Shown here one piece after another: positions 21,382 to 32,253 of a stretch of DNA of 64,000 bases. The position numbers and the translations under genes are program-made. Origin of the DNA: Nosema muscidifuracis. Lineage: Eukaryota; Microsporidia; Nosematidae. The notes beneath the pieces are model-generated. The model made no database searches and was not told the DNA's origin. It saw nothing but the letters and a program-made list of their open reading frames with translations. The DNA is taken from NCBI GenBank assembly GCA_028335825.1, contig JAIOKI010000012.1:434001-498000 (forward strand), given 5' to 3'. Position 1 is the stretch's first letter. Each line of letters opens with the position of its first letter.

Positions 21382-21846
21382 AAGGGTTAAAATATTTTTT
21401 TTATTAAATCTTTATAGTCAGTCAAAAAAATCCATTTATATAATAAATTTGAAATTTAACACCTAATAATAAAAGTATATTCCAGTTCTGAGTACTAAAA
21501 AGCTTATGCTAGTATAAAATTAATATATTTATAATTTACAGGTATAATAAAATAAATTTATTTTTTATATCGAGTAATCGATAATGTAATAATAGTCTTA
21601 TTTCAATGTTTCACTAGTTATAAAAAACATATATAAAGATGTTCTAAGAATATTATTTATTTTAAATCTATCTTTAATTACTAATTTATTTATAATTGTA
21701 TTATATTCCAAGGTTTTGTCCTGTAAATGAAAACTCTTATTTATATAATTTTTGGTCATTAGAATTAATTTCCAATTAAAATAAATTGTTTTGATTTATA
21801 ACACATGTTTCAAGAATTTAATTTTACATCTTGAAGATTGATCTCT
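21382..21846. other. AT-rich intergenic region between divergent genes
   Basis: Divergent promoter space between peroxiredoxin and subtilase. I see no open frame of note and no clear repeat. Confidence 0.5.
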
Positions 21847-23307
21847 ATGATTCTTACATTTTTGGTAGCTCTTGTATGTTCACTAGACAATAAGAATACA
21901 GATGATAATATAGATCTATCCAATTTCAAACAAAATAATGTAGTAATAGAAATAACTACTACAACCACAATAATAACAACAAAAATAGAAGATATTCCAT
22001 CATTTGTTCCAAGTGGCCAAGTAAGTGACGAATTAATAAGTAGTACTGTACCTATAATTATACAACAACCACAAAAACAAGTAAAGTGTTTTGTAGTAAG
22101 CAAGAAATCAGATAATCCCTCATTAATTGATATACTAGGAAGAAATAATATATCACCTACACAAATGTTTAAAGAAAATTTTAATGGCGCATCTTTTTGT
22201 ACAGAAAATACTGAAATAATATCAATTTTACTCAAAGAAGATGTAAAAGTGGAAGAGGACATTAATTTTAAAATATCTTCTGTTCAATCACCAATATCCC
22301 GCCATCTTTTTATAATGAGTAACTACACCAATTCATTTTTTAATAGTTATTTCTATGATAATTTCTTATTTAGATTGCTACAAATAGAAAGAATTTTTAG
22401 ATATTACCAAGGATCATATAAATATTATTATACTGGTAAAAATACTAAGATATTTATAATAGATACAACTGTAAATGTGTCAGCACCTAATATAAATAAC
22501 TTGAGCGGAAGAAAAAGATCTTGTAATTCACATGGTGATGTAAATGTAGGTCTACTTATTGATTCCAGAAATGGATTCGCACGGGATACTGAAATTTTAA
22601 TTCTTGATGGAGTAGATTGCGATGGAAATATTAAATTATCGAGCATTCTTAGTCACCTTGAATTAATTAAAAAAGATACCAGAGGAACTATTTTATTATT
22701 TGGTGTATCAGGACAATATTCAGAAATACTTAATAATGTAGTCAATAAAATCAGCAACAGTGGAATTATTGTGATAGCACCTTCAGGTAATGATCACGAT
22801 AATGCTTGCTATCATTCACCAGGCTCTGCAAAAAAAGTTTTATCAGTTGGATCTGTTAACAAATACACGCACATATCGAATTTCTCAAATTACGGATCCT
22901 GTGTAAGAATATACTCATTAGGTGAGAATATCCACGAAAATGGTAGAACAAGAGGAACGAGTCATTCTGCTACTACTATAGCAGGGGCTGTATCTATGTA
23001 CTTAGAAAAATATTCAAATGCTTCTTTTTCTGAAATATGGACATATTTAAACAATAATTCATATTGGAATGGATATTATTTAGTATTTAAAGTTCCTTAT
23101 TTATCACAGGAATATAGACCTGCAACCTCTGAATTTAGAGAGGGCGGATCAGTTGGCGAAAGTATTGTATCTTTTATTCTCATGTTCATTATAATATTCT
23201 TTATAGTTTATATGGTGTATTACTTTGTATCTAGAATAAATAAGAAAAGAAATCATGATTATGTAATTGATCCAAATGAAAGAGGAGATCGTACATCATT
23301 AAGATAA
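21847..23307 (+). CDS. Membrane-anchored subtilisin-like serine protease
   Basis: A 486-residue S8 family protease. It has a signal peptide (MILTFLVALVCSLDN), a propeptide-like region with Thr-rich stretch (about 20-190), and a catalytic triad of Asp206 (IFIIDTTVN), His229 (CNSHGDVNVG) and Ser372 (RGTSHSATTIAGA), with oxyanion Asn315 (IAPSGNDH). Near the C-terminus is one membrane segment (about 438-460, FILMFIIIFFIVYMVYYF) and a basic tail. It is therefore predicted as a type I enzyme facing the lumen or exterior. Microsporidian subtilases of this kind have been linked to spore wall and polar tube biology; the role here is inference. The start is the ATG at 21847 (an in-frame TTG lies 9 bp before it). 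No CCC signal precedes it. Confidence 0.95.
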   Translation: MILTFLVALVCSLDNKNTDDNIDLSNFKQNNVVIEITTTTTIITTKIEDIPSFVPSGQVSDELISSTVPIIIQQPQKQVKCFVVSKKSDNPSLIDILGRNNISPTQMFKENFNGASFCTENTEIISILLKEDVKVEEDINFKISSVQSPISRHLFIMSNYTNSFFNSYFYDNFLFRLLQIERIFRYYQGSYKYYYTGKNTKIFIIDTTVNVSAPNINNLSGRKRSCNSHGDVNVGLLIDSRNGFARDTEILILDGVDCDGNIKLSSILSHLELIKKDTRGTILLFGVSGQYSEILNNVVNKISNSGIIVIAPSGNDHDNACYHSPGSAKKVLSVGSVNKYTHISNFSNYGSCVRIYSLGENIHENGRTRGTSHSATTIAGAVSMYLEKYSNASFSEIWTYLNNNSYWNGYYLVFKVPYLSQEYRPATSEFREGGSVGESIVSFILMFIIIFFIVYMVYYFVSRINKKRNHDYVIDPNERGDRTSLR

Positions 23308-23449
23308 CTATTATTAAGTATTTAATAATTTTATATCACAAAAATAAATTAAATATACAAAAATTATGAAATTTCAATTGATATTATCATTTATCAATTT
23401 ATTAAATTAAAGAATTTCTTTTATCTTATACGGTCGAAAAATTAAAAAA

Positions 23450-23767
23450 TTAGCAATTATTCTTTTTATTTGTAAAAAAATCATTTAAAAAATCTACTAA
23501 AAGAATGTATCTACAGTCCAACTCAAATATTTTGGATTTTATTTTATCAAAAATGTTATTCTGTTTATCAAATGTCTTTTTTAGAAAATAATTCTCCATC
23601 CAAAGCATCGTCTTATTGAAATTTAGTTTCTCAGAGGATGATAGGTAGTTTCTTGATAAGAAGTATTCTATGTTAATTATTTTTCTGATAATATTATACA
23701 ATAGCTTATCTTTTTTGGGTATCTGTCTGGTAAAATTATGAAATTTTCTATCTCGAGATATTTTCAT
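23450..23767 (-). CDS. Possible small gene, unrecognised (105 residues)
   Basis: An ATG at 23767 opens a 105-codon frame rich in Lys, Asn, Phe and Leu, predicted helical (KKDKLLYNIIRKIINIEYFL, then KIKSKIFELDCRYILLVDFL). No signal peptide, membrane span or known motif is visible. The upstream sequence reads 'tactccataaATG', at best a weak form of the CCC signal. It is the last candidate of the housekeeping block; a chance open frame cannot be excluded in this base composition. Confidence 0.45.
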   Translation of the reverse strand: MKISRDRKFHNFTRQIPKKDKLLYNIIRKIINIEYFLSRNYLSSSEKLNFNKTMLWMENYFLKKTFDKQNNIFDKIKSKIFELDCRYILLVDFLNDFFTNKKNNC

Positions 23768-24250
23768 TTATGGAGTACTTTTTATTCGATAAAAGTTTTA
23801 ATAACATTAATCAAAATAAAGTTTGTTGATCACTGAAATGTTTGTTACAATATTATGACGTTATCAATTAAAAATATTCTGATAAATATTGATTAATATA
23901 GGAATCTAAAATTAATAGAAAAATAAAATCTTTGTTATTAAATATAGTGTCACTATGATAACATTTGTAATTGATTACATCAACTAAATTGTAAATTATA
24001 ATTCAATTGATAGATTATCTTGTAAGAGAATTAATGATAATTTTTAATTTTATTTATGTTTTTGAAAAATCAGTGAAATCTTCTGATGTAAAAAATTTAA
24101 CACCCTAACCTATAAAAATAAATAAAAAATGAAATTCAAGAATTTTTGAAAACATAAATAAAATTCAATCTATAAAGTTTTATTTAAATTTTTTATAAAA
24201 CTATAAGTTAAAACTTAATCTGAAGCTTAGTAATGTTAACAAATATGTTT

Positions 24251-24383
24251 CATAGATTGAATATTAATATGAGTTTCGTAGATTAAATATTAATATATTT
24301 TTTCATAGATTGAATATTAATGTGAGTTTCGTAGATTAAATATTAATATATTTTTTCATAGATTGAATATTAATATGAGTTTC
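24251..24383. repeat. 53-bp tandem repeat, 2.5 copies
   Basis: Unit begins 'catagattgaatattaatat' and contains 'gagtttcgtagattaaatat'. Copies start at 24251, 24304 and 24357 with almost no differences. Confidence 0.9.
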
Positions 24384-24604
24384 AAATTGTCTAATAAACT
24401 ATTCCACATATGAAAGTTTATACCATATAAAAAATTCATTCGAAAAAGTTGTGTTTTTTAATAAATTATTAGATTTTTAAATTTAGCTAGTTATAGCTTT
24501 TGTATTCCTTAACAGGGATGTAATTTTATTAATAAAAGTAAAAAATAAATAATAGTGAATTCAATTTTTAGTTTTTTAGGTATATAATTAACATTATCAA
24601 TTGT

Positions 24605-24790
24605 ATTTTTACAGGAGCAACCATCTCTAGCTTCAGATCTTCTAATCTTAGGCTACTTTCTATCAGTCCTATGCTTCTCATTGTTAAATTCTCAAGAATC
24701 ATCTTGAGTACTCTTTTTTTGTATATATGCCTCGAGCTTGTCGTATTTCTAGTTCTTTTCTATATCATCGGTTGAAATTATTACTAATTT
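24605..24790 (-). pseudogene. Possible decayed coding patch of unknown origin
   Basis: This patch is visibly less AT-rich than its surroundings and keeps one minus-strand frame open for about 50 codons with ordinary amino-acid variety (for example VLKMILENLTMRSIGLIESS and LRLEDLKLEMVAP). No start codon context, motif or family is recognised. It could be the remains of an old gene or element, or chance. Confidence 0.3.
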
Positions 24791-25715
24791 ATGCCAAGTG
24801 ACATCATACGATATAATCCTTGAAATATATTTGTACTTTGACACAATGTAGTTAGTTAATAGATTGTACTTATTTTTCTTTTCTGTTTCAAAAGTCTTAA
24901 ATTATCAAAGATTATTATTCCGACTTATGCTATTACAATCCATTTCATTACTTTGTCAAATATAAATATAAAACTTAGAAATTTAATTATTTACAAAAAG
25001 TTCAAATTATTGATAAATACTACAAAAAATTTGAACTTCTATGCTTTTTTGTTAAACATGTAAAAATTCATAAAATTTTGTTCATTGTTGATATTTGAAA
25101 TAAATTAAATATATATGTAATCCCTAAAGAATGGCATGATGCAATTTTAAGAGAGGAGATTAAATCAGTTAATTATTTATATTGCTAAAAGACTTTCGAA
25201 GGGCAGATAATAATAAAATCATTTAGGATTGATATAGTTAATGTTAACATTAGCACAGATTATAATCTAAAAAATTAATTCTGAATGATATTTTTTTTAA
25301 GAAATTGACTCTTTTCTAAATTTATTGTTAACATTATTCAAATTTAGCAATTTAAAAGATTTTATTTTAAAGTTGAATAATACCTGCTTTATTTTTATTT
25401 ATAATAAAGCTCTTCTATCCAAATTTGTCAACATTTGTTTATTTTGTAAATAACCTGATTAAATAAAAATGCTATAAATTTTATAATGTTTTGGTTTTAT
25501 AATAAATTTTTTATAAATTTTGTTTAACATTAAACAAATAATACCTTAAGCATACATTGAAAACCTTTCTAGCATTTTATATAAGAGTATATGAATATTG
25601 TATATCAAACTCTTTGATTTTTATAGAAATTATTTAAAGCATCTAAAAGCCACAGAACGATGTATAAACGAATATCTATAAATTAACTTTGTTTCTATTT
25701 ATATACAAATATATA

Positions 25716-25808
25716 TTTATTATTTCATCAAACATTCTTTATCTAATTGTTATTTTTAGTAGGATTTTTATTATTTCATCAAACATTCTTTATCTAATTG
25801 TTATTTCT
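25716..25808. repeat. 51-bp tandem duplication
   Basis: The segment 'tttattatttcatcaaacat' + 'tctttatctaattgttattt' occurs at 25716 and again at 25767 with near-identity. Confidence 0.85.
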
Positions 25809-26167
25809 TGAAGGATGATTATTATTTTATATTTAAAATTTAACTGCAATAAAATTCTTTTTTTCACTTATAAATACTACTAATGATTACAAAATAGTCG
25901 AGATTATTTTTTTATAATACTAAAAATTACCTATATCTGTTACTTAAAAATAGCTAAATGACACATTATAAAATAAACAAAAGCTTAAAAGATCTATTTT
26001 TGATAATTATAAATTTTTCAAAATATATCAGTTATTAGATTTTTTTATAGAGTAAAAATCATTTAAATTGATAGCTGTTAAAAAAATTACAATTTGTATT
26101 CTTTCATTTAAAAAAAGAGTACACTGCATATCATTTTTAATGTTTAAATTACTAAATAATAAACATA

Positions 26168-27124
26168 TTAGAAATCATTTATTAGCATTAAATATCCTAA
26201 GATAAAACAGACAAAAATTGCTAAGAAAGAGATTCCACATAGTATTTTAGGATTCTTTACTTTACTTTTAGCAGCATATAATCCTAACATAGAAATTAAA
26301 AAAGTAGAAGAAACTAAAATAATAGCACCAGAATAGTTTTCTAATATACCAGACATTCCTTCGTTATTCCATTCAGTAATGTTTAAATTTTCATTGTTTT
26401 CAGAAATTAATAATTCTGATATTGAATTATTTATTATTTCTGGCATTTTAACTGTATCTTGAACAGACCGTAAGACTCTCATTAAATGTGACCTTTCAGG
26501 AAGAAGATCAGTCGGTAATTTAACTATTCTTGATATTTCATCCATATCATAATAAAAATTTTCATTACTGCATTTTAACGGATATTTTTGAGTAAATGGA
26601 AATTCCATACAAACAGGTACATTCTTACAGTCATTTCTGATATTGTAAGCCATGCATTTTAAATTTTCCAATGCTCCAGATGTATTAGAACAAAGCTGAC
26701 CAATTAAAACTGATAATTTGTCTTTTACTGTCTCGAATCCTTTAAAACCATCAAATAGAATACTGTCATAGTTTTTTAGTGTACCCTGAACAAAATCACA
26801 ATCCCTATAATTATTATCTATATACAAATTATCTATATCGTAATGATAACAATGATGGTCAAACTCAATATTGTCCATAAAGTTAGATATACAATCTTGA
26901 TTACAATCACATGCTTTCTTAACGAATCTAACTAAGCATTTAGGAAAGTTCTTTACTATTTCTAATAAATTTTCGCTTTTAATTTTTCCAAATCTCAAAC
27001 TTTGACATATTTTATTGAAATTTTCAATAGTTCCATCACGCCAGACTTTCAACTCATCATTTGGTACTTTGAATTGATTAGAAATCAAAGAAGCGCTATT
27101 TTCATAAATAATTTCATCTTCCAT
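26168..27124 (-). CDS. 11-Cys membrane protein family, copy 1
   Basis: A 318-residue member of a five-copy family in this window, unrelated to any family I recognise. Layout: an N-terminal Trp-Arg motif (KVWRDGTIENFNKI), then the Cys domain (PKCLVRFVKKACDCNQDC, DNLYIDNNYRDC, LKCMAYNIRNDC, VPVC, LKC; 11 Cys in the order shared by the family), a conserved basic site LRSVQD, and a C-terminal pair of hydrophobic segments (about 264-282 and 291-315). No N-terminal signal peptide is visible, so topology is unclear. No CCC signal is seen before the ATG at 27124. It lies away from the other four copies (38.6-59.4 kb). Confidence 0.82.
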   Translation of the reverse strand: MEDEIIYENSASLISNQFKVPNDELKVWRDGTIENFNKICQSLRFGKIKSENLLEIVKNFPKCLVRFVKKACDCNQDCISNFMDNIEFDHHCYHYDIDNLYIDNNYRDCDFVQGTLKNYDSILFDGFKGFETVKDKLSVLIGQLCSNTSGALENLKCMAYNIRNDCKNVPVCMEFPFTQKYPLKCSNENFYYDMDEISRIVKLPTDLLPERSHLMRVLRSVQDTVKMPEIINNSISELLISENNENLNITEWNNEGMSGILENYSGAIILVSSTFLISMLGLYAAKSKVKNPKILCGISFLAIFVCFILGYLMLINDF

Positions 27125-28367
27125 GGTATGAATAAAATTATAATATTTATGGAAATTTAATTAAATTATCGAAATTGATAAATTATCAATTATACGTTAT
27201 AATCAATTTAAAGTTTACTATTATGTACTTTATTAATGAAATGTTGTTAATTAATTTAATTAATCAAATTTGATTAATTTTAATTACGATATAATTTATT
27301 TTAAAATTAACATAAGATGCATTTTTATATTCTATTAATTGTGAGTTTTTTACTTTAAATTTGAACTCTGTTGTTAATTTAAGATAATGTGATTTATTAA
27401 ATAATTGATAAATAATAATTTGACTCAGTTAGTCATTAATCAAGTAAAAATTATTCGTTTATTGTACAATAATCAATTTTTTAAAAGGAATATGACAAGT
27501 ATTGACAATAAAGAAGTCAAAATAACTAACAAAAATCAAAACACTAAAATTTAGATAAATATATAAACACGAGAATAAGAATAAATAACTCATTATAATT
27601 AAGGCTGCTTATTTAGAAACATAATACTGTGGAATAGAACGAAACTCAAGATTTTTATTATCAATTAATTTAGGTACATAAATTGATATAAACAAATGCA
27701 TTTTTAATTTGATTATTTGAAAAACTTTATTATATATTTTTTAAACCTTAAATGATGCTTTCCATTATTTATATATTAAAATTAAATTATAAAGGTGAGT
27801 AAGTACTTTAAATGATGTATTAAAAACTATAACATGAAAAAAAGAATATAATAAAACAATTGATATATACGGTACTATCTTTTTACTTATAGCCTATCCA
27901 CACAAAGCATTTAAATGTAAGCTAGAATATGATATAATGATAAAATTTTTTTGTAAATAGTTATATATTAATTAATAGCATACAATATTTGTAAATAGAG
28001 ACTTTATAAAATTCCTAAAAATTTTAATTTTTTTCTTATATGAAGGTTGCTTTCAGATAAACGGACATAAGAAAACTACGCTATTAATTATACAAGATTG
28101 TATATATAGGCGAGAAAGAGTGAAAATAAAATATCCCAATGTAATTTGTTTTGTAAAAGAAATTACTTCTTAATACCAAATGAAGAGCAGTATTATAGCT
28201 ATACTTGCTAATTCACAATTTGTTTTAGCAAATAAGCTTTATAAATAAAAGTTGATATCAATTGTGAAATTTATTAGTTTTTTTCTAATACAATAACAAT
28301 TGTTGTATCATTTTATAGTTTTTAACCTATATTTATCTAAAAATATTATTACATGCCATATACTGGT
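27125..28367. other. 1.2-kb gene-free AT-rich region
   Basis: No gene, RNA or repeat that I can support is seen here. Confidence 0.5.
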
Positions 28368-28447
28368 TGTTAATAGTTTTATTTTTAATTATTTCAGACA
28401 TCCTAAAAACTCAGAGTTCTTTTTATAAAATTTTTAAAATATCAACA
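28368..28447 (-). repeat. LTR of fossil A (3' LTR)
   Basis: 80 bp, TG...CA ends, identical to the copy at 30299-30378. Flanked outside by ctggt. Confidence 0.95.
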
Positions 28448-28457
28448 TCCCTCCCTT

Positions 28458-30332
28458 TTAGCTCATAAGTCCATCATCAACCAATAGCTTTAATTTAACG
28501 GTAAGTAATTTATCTTTCTTATTTTTAAAAACTAAATCTTCTAAAGTTCTATTGAATCTCTCAACTCGTCTATTCGACTGGTGATGGTATGAAGAAGTAT
28601 AATGCAGTTTAATATTCATTTTCTCACAGTAAGCCTTAATTTTTCTACTTTGATTCTCCTTTGCTTGGTCAAGAATAAGAGTTTGAATTTTAACTTCTTT
28701 AAAAATATCCTTAATCATCTTTAATATTTTTTCATCGGTACGTGATTTAACTAATTTAACATACCCTTTTCTAGTAAAATAATCTATTGCTGCTATAATA
28801 TAATAACCCTCAATAGGGCCAATTATGTCTATGGCCACTTTTTCTTCTGGTTCATGTGCCGTTACAAAAATAAATCTTTTCCCTTTTTTCGCATTGTACA
28901 TCTTACATACTTCACACTCTTTAACTATTTTTTTGATAATAGGGCTTATTCCTTGTAAATTGTATCCCTTTTTCTTTAACTCATATTCCATAGATTGCAT
29001 ATCCCTGTGTATTAATTCTTCGTGTAGTTTTCTGATATCTGTTTCCTGCAAACCCTTCTTCGCATCTATTAAAAGCCTTTTATTAATACTATCTTTTGTA
29101 ATATCTTCCCTTATTTCATTTAATTTAAATATCTCTTCTGTTCCTGTCGAATTTCTACTTAAACAATCCACATGTGGAATCTCTTTACCCTGTTTGTACT
29201 TTGGCATGTTATAAATCTTTTCTACAATTCGTTTCCCTTTCTCCGTGCGAATCTCACATTCATATTTAACCTTTTGTATTCTCTTCATATTTTTAAGGCT
29301 TTCTCGTCCTATAATAATTTTCTCTGTCTTTACCGTCGGCAAAATGTAAAATTTCGCTTTATATAAAAGACCATTATGCGTAAAATTAATTAACGTGTGA
29401 TTGGTTACATAAAAAGGTTCTTCTAAACATGTATAAAACGTCATGGTACGTGTGTTCCTATGAAAACTCAACCCTAAAGTTTCCACTGATTTTTTACTAA
29501 TGAAATTATAATGAGACCCTGTATCAGCTAAAATTTTGACCTGTCGATCATTAATATAAATCCTGTTCTCTTTATTCAAAATATCACTGATGTCGTCATC
29601 AATCACGTTAATTTTCTTTTTAAATTCAGAACTTTTCATCCGCCTTTTACAATCCCTAGCTGTATGTCCCAACATCTCGCAATTGAAACACCTTAACGGC
29701 TTCCTCGGAGCCAGTTGAATTTTTTCTAATTGAGTTTTTAACGCCAATAACTCTTTCTTTAACATTTCGGCATTTTTTATCTCGTCTTCTTTCTTTTTTT
29801 CTTCGATTTTATATTCTTCTTCTAATCTCCTGATGGAATCTACATCTTCTTGTCCCAACTCATCTACTGTTAGTAGAAACCTTCGAATATCGTGATAGTC
29901 TGCTTTAACACCTGCAGCTATTATCCTTAATACAGCCTTATTATTAAGCTTAAATGGCCTGGCTTCATTTTCAACTCTTTTAATGAAAGCTACTACTTCT
30001 TCATCAACTTTCTGGCACAGCCTATATACTTGTCCAATATCATACTTCTTCACCTCGAACTTCTCTTTTGCTAAACTCTTCCACGCCTTATAATCCGTAG
30101 CTGCTTTATGCTTGGATTCATGGATCTCCTGGTGCCAAATTACGATATCGTAATCGGCTCTTCCAATTATATATTCGATCTTTTCTTGATCTGTTTTTTG
30201 TCTGAAAAAACTCATAATTTCTAATCTCATGCATTCCTTTAATAAGTTTTCACTTAATATAAGGTTCTCGATGGGTTTCGTAAGCTTATTCTCCACCATG
30301 TTAATAGTTTTATTTTTAATTATTTCAGACAT
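28458..30332 (-). CDS. Gag/protease/integrase-type polyprotein of fossil A
   Basis: A long frame whose first ATG lies inside the 5' LTR. Visible parts: a helical gag-like segment, a CCHC zinc knuckle (CFNCEMLGHTARDC), an aspartic protease motif (LADTGSHYNFIS), an integrase zinc-binding HHCC region and part of an integrase core (IDIIGPIEGYYIIAAIDYF and VERFNRTLEDL). As part of an incomplete element it is treated as a fossil and not as a host gene. Confidence 0.85.
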   Translation of the reverse strand: MSEIIKNKTINMVENKLTKPIENLILSENLLKECMRLEIMSFFRQKTDQEKIEYIIGRADYDIVIWHQEIHESKHKAATDYKAWKSLAKEKFEVKKYDIGQVYRLCQKVDEEVVAFIKRVENEARPFKLNNKAVLRIIAAGVKADYHDIRRFLLTVDELGQEDVDSIRRLEEEYKIEEKKKEDEIKNAEMLKKELLALKTQLEKIQLAPRKPLRCFNCEMLGHTARDCKRRMKSSEFKKKINVIDDDISDILNKENRIYINDRQVKILADTGSHYNFISKKSVETLGLSFHRNTRTMTFYTCLEEPFYVTNHTLINFTHNGLLYKAKFYILPTVKTEKIIIGRESLKNMKRIQKVKYECEIRTEKGKRIVEKIYNMPKYKQGKEIPHVDCLSRNSTGTEEIFKLNEIREDITKDSINKRLLIDAKKGLQETDIRKLHEELIHRDMQSMEYELKKKGYNLQGISPIIKKIVKECEVCKMYNAKKGKRFIFVTAHEPEEKVAIDIIGPIEGYYIIAAIDYFTRKGYVKLVKSRTDEKILKMIKDIFKEVKIQTLILDQAKENQSRKIKAYCEKMNIKLHYTSSYHHQSNRRVERFNRTLEDLVFKNKKDKLLTVKLKLLVDDGLMS

Positions 30333-30378
30333 CCTAAAAACTCAGAGTTCTTTTTATAAAATTTTTAAAATATCAACA
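30299..30378 (-). repeat. LTR of fossil A (5' LTR)
   Basis: 80 bp, identical to 28368-28447. The polyprotein start codon lies within it. Flanked outside by ctggt. Confidence 0.95.
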
Positions 30379-32253
30379 CTGGTATTTCAGATTCAGCTGA
30401 TTTTACTAAATAGTAGATTATTTCTATTAAATAGAGAGTCGGATGGTATTGCATTTTAAAGTATTTGAGAAGATATATTAGGGCTAGAGATTTATAGTTT
30501 TCTTAAAAAATATTTTTGAAATGCAAGAAACCTATGCTAATGTCTTTAATCTAATTAAATCTTCTCTAGACAATCAGTTATTATGTTTTGAAATTTTAAC
30601 CTATAATGTAGTAAAAAGATGCTTTTATTTGTTTAGATTACGTTTTCTTGATTTCCAATTTTAAAAATTAAGTGAAGATGTATTTAAGTTTTAACTTGTC
30701 TCATTATATAATCAAAATGATCAATTTTCAGACTTAGTACAGATGATCACCCATATAATTCTATTTATAATCGATGAAGCTTGAAATATACATTGATATA
30801 ATTTTTATAAAGAAAAATAGAAATTTTATTGAATTGTTTAAAAAAATACAAGGCCATTGTTTTAGAGAATTATTTTTTCAATATGTTACTCTTAGGGGTA
30901 GAATATTATGTCGCTGAAGAATTTTATCAAAGTCGAATAAAATACATAATAAAAATAATTTTAGTTTCTTGAAGGTTTAAAATACTCTTAAAGATGCTCA
31001 TATTAGATTAAAAGAACTTTATAGGTTAGTTATAGAAAAAATTAAATTAAAAAAATAGTACTTTTATAATTAACTTTTGATTTTTTTGTGGCTTGAGTGA
31101 ATCAGCTGATTGATGTTTTTTTGGCCATAATTATTGTGAATAACTTCAATTTTGAATTGAAGGCGAATATTTTTATATAAATCATAATCTATAAGTAAAA
31201 AATATTAAAAGCTTTTAATAAAAATCTGAATTTTAACAAATTTGAATCTAACATATTAAATTATTTATATATCTATAAAAATACATTCCTGATCTAAAAA
31301 ATGGAAAAGTTTAGATAGTTTTGATATAAAAAACGATGTTAACATAGGCAAAATTTATTTTTTAAATCTTCATAAAAAAAATATTTAAAAAATTATTTAA
31401 AATAACAAAATAAAAATCTTAAATTAAATTTCAAAACAATTGTATATCAAAACTGATACTAAACTTTAAAACAATTGTACTATATAAATAATATTAAATT
31501 GCAAATAATGGTATATCAGAACTAAAATTTATTAAAAAAATAACATCGAATATCTAATTAAGTCTCTTGCAACTTGAAGTTCTTTAAGTTATACAATAAA
31601 ATAACATAATATTTACATTATAATATAATCTTTGTTAGAAGATGAAACTGTATTGATAATAATACTTCCTTGAGTTGTGAATTGAAGTGTTTTTAATATA
31701 GATGATGCAATTATTCCAAATATGTCATCACCAAGATGTACTGAAATAGATAGAAATTATAGATTATAACAGTAAAATTATCGATAATTTCTTAATATAA
31801 AGACGCTATTATATTACAGTATGACGATATTAAAAAAAGATATAAATATGTGAGATTTCACAAGAAATATATTTTATTATGAAACAAAATATAAATTATT
31901 ACACTTAAAAATCCTCTTTATTCTGAGTAAAGTCTAGACTAACAATTTTAATAATATTTCCTAAAGAACAATATTAAGATAAGAAATTTTTCAAAATTAT
32001 TATTTAAGAATTTTATTTAGAAAAAAAATTAATTAAAATTATAAGAAACACGCAAACCATTTCATTTACAACTCATCTCAAAACGAATTATTTAAATAAT
32101 TTGATAATGTATTAAAAATTGCAATATAGATTTCAATTTTGTAAAAGTATTTAAATATAAAGAACAGAATTTTATACAAATCATTTTTTAATTTATAAAT
32201 AATTTATATATTAAAAAAAAACTATTTAAGTTGGAAATCATTAATCCCCTTCA
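30379..32253. other. 1.9-kb gene-free region with first relic of the duplicate pair
   Basis: No intact gene. The segment at about 31605-31985 is related to sequence at 33985-34179 plus 37746-37860 (see the relic entries). The rest is AT-rich and unremarkable. Confidence 0.5.
31605..31985 (-). pseudogene. Relic segment, copy 1 of a decayed duplicate pair
   Basis: Compared with 33985-34179 the two segments share a strongly similar core ('gatgtactgaaatagataga', and 'tatagattata' after it). On the minus strand both keep a short coding-like stretch after it: HLGDDIFGII here, HPGDAIIRIK in copy 2. Outside the core, similarity is weaker. I do not recognise the parent. The copies flank the sugar transporter gene in direct orientation. 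Confidence 0.5.

Larger units (their letters stand above)
23768..26167. other. 2.4-kb gene-free region, start of the accessory zone
   Basis: No intact gene. Contents seen: a 53-bp tandem repeat at 24251-24383, a less AT-rich patch at about 24605-24960 that may be an old coding relic, and a 51-bp duplication at 25716-25808. The rest is low-complexity AT. Confidence 0.6.
28368..30378 (-). mobile_element. Ty3/gypsy-type LTR retrotransposon, incomplete (fossil A)
   Basis: A 2.0-kb element on the minus strand bounded by two identical 80-bp LTRs (TGTTAATAG...ATATCAACA on the plus strand) and by a perfect 5-bp target duplication (ctggt, 28363-28367 and 30379-30383). Parts recognised from 5' to 3' on its strand: gag-like region, one zinc knuckle, aspartic protease, integrase. 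Not all parts of a full pol are present, so it is broken by at least one large event and must be non-autonomous. Identical LTRs and intact target duplication point to a recent insertion. It is less AT-rich than the surrounding DNA. Another LTR of the same family stands alone at 42891-42969. Confidence 0.93.

Noticed and set aside
21810-22262. Minus-strand 150-codon frame opposite the subtilase
   Set aside because: Antisense of a gene with clear catalytic motifs.
28825-29214. Plus-strand frames inside fossil A
   Set aside because: Antisense shadows of the element's polyprotein.
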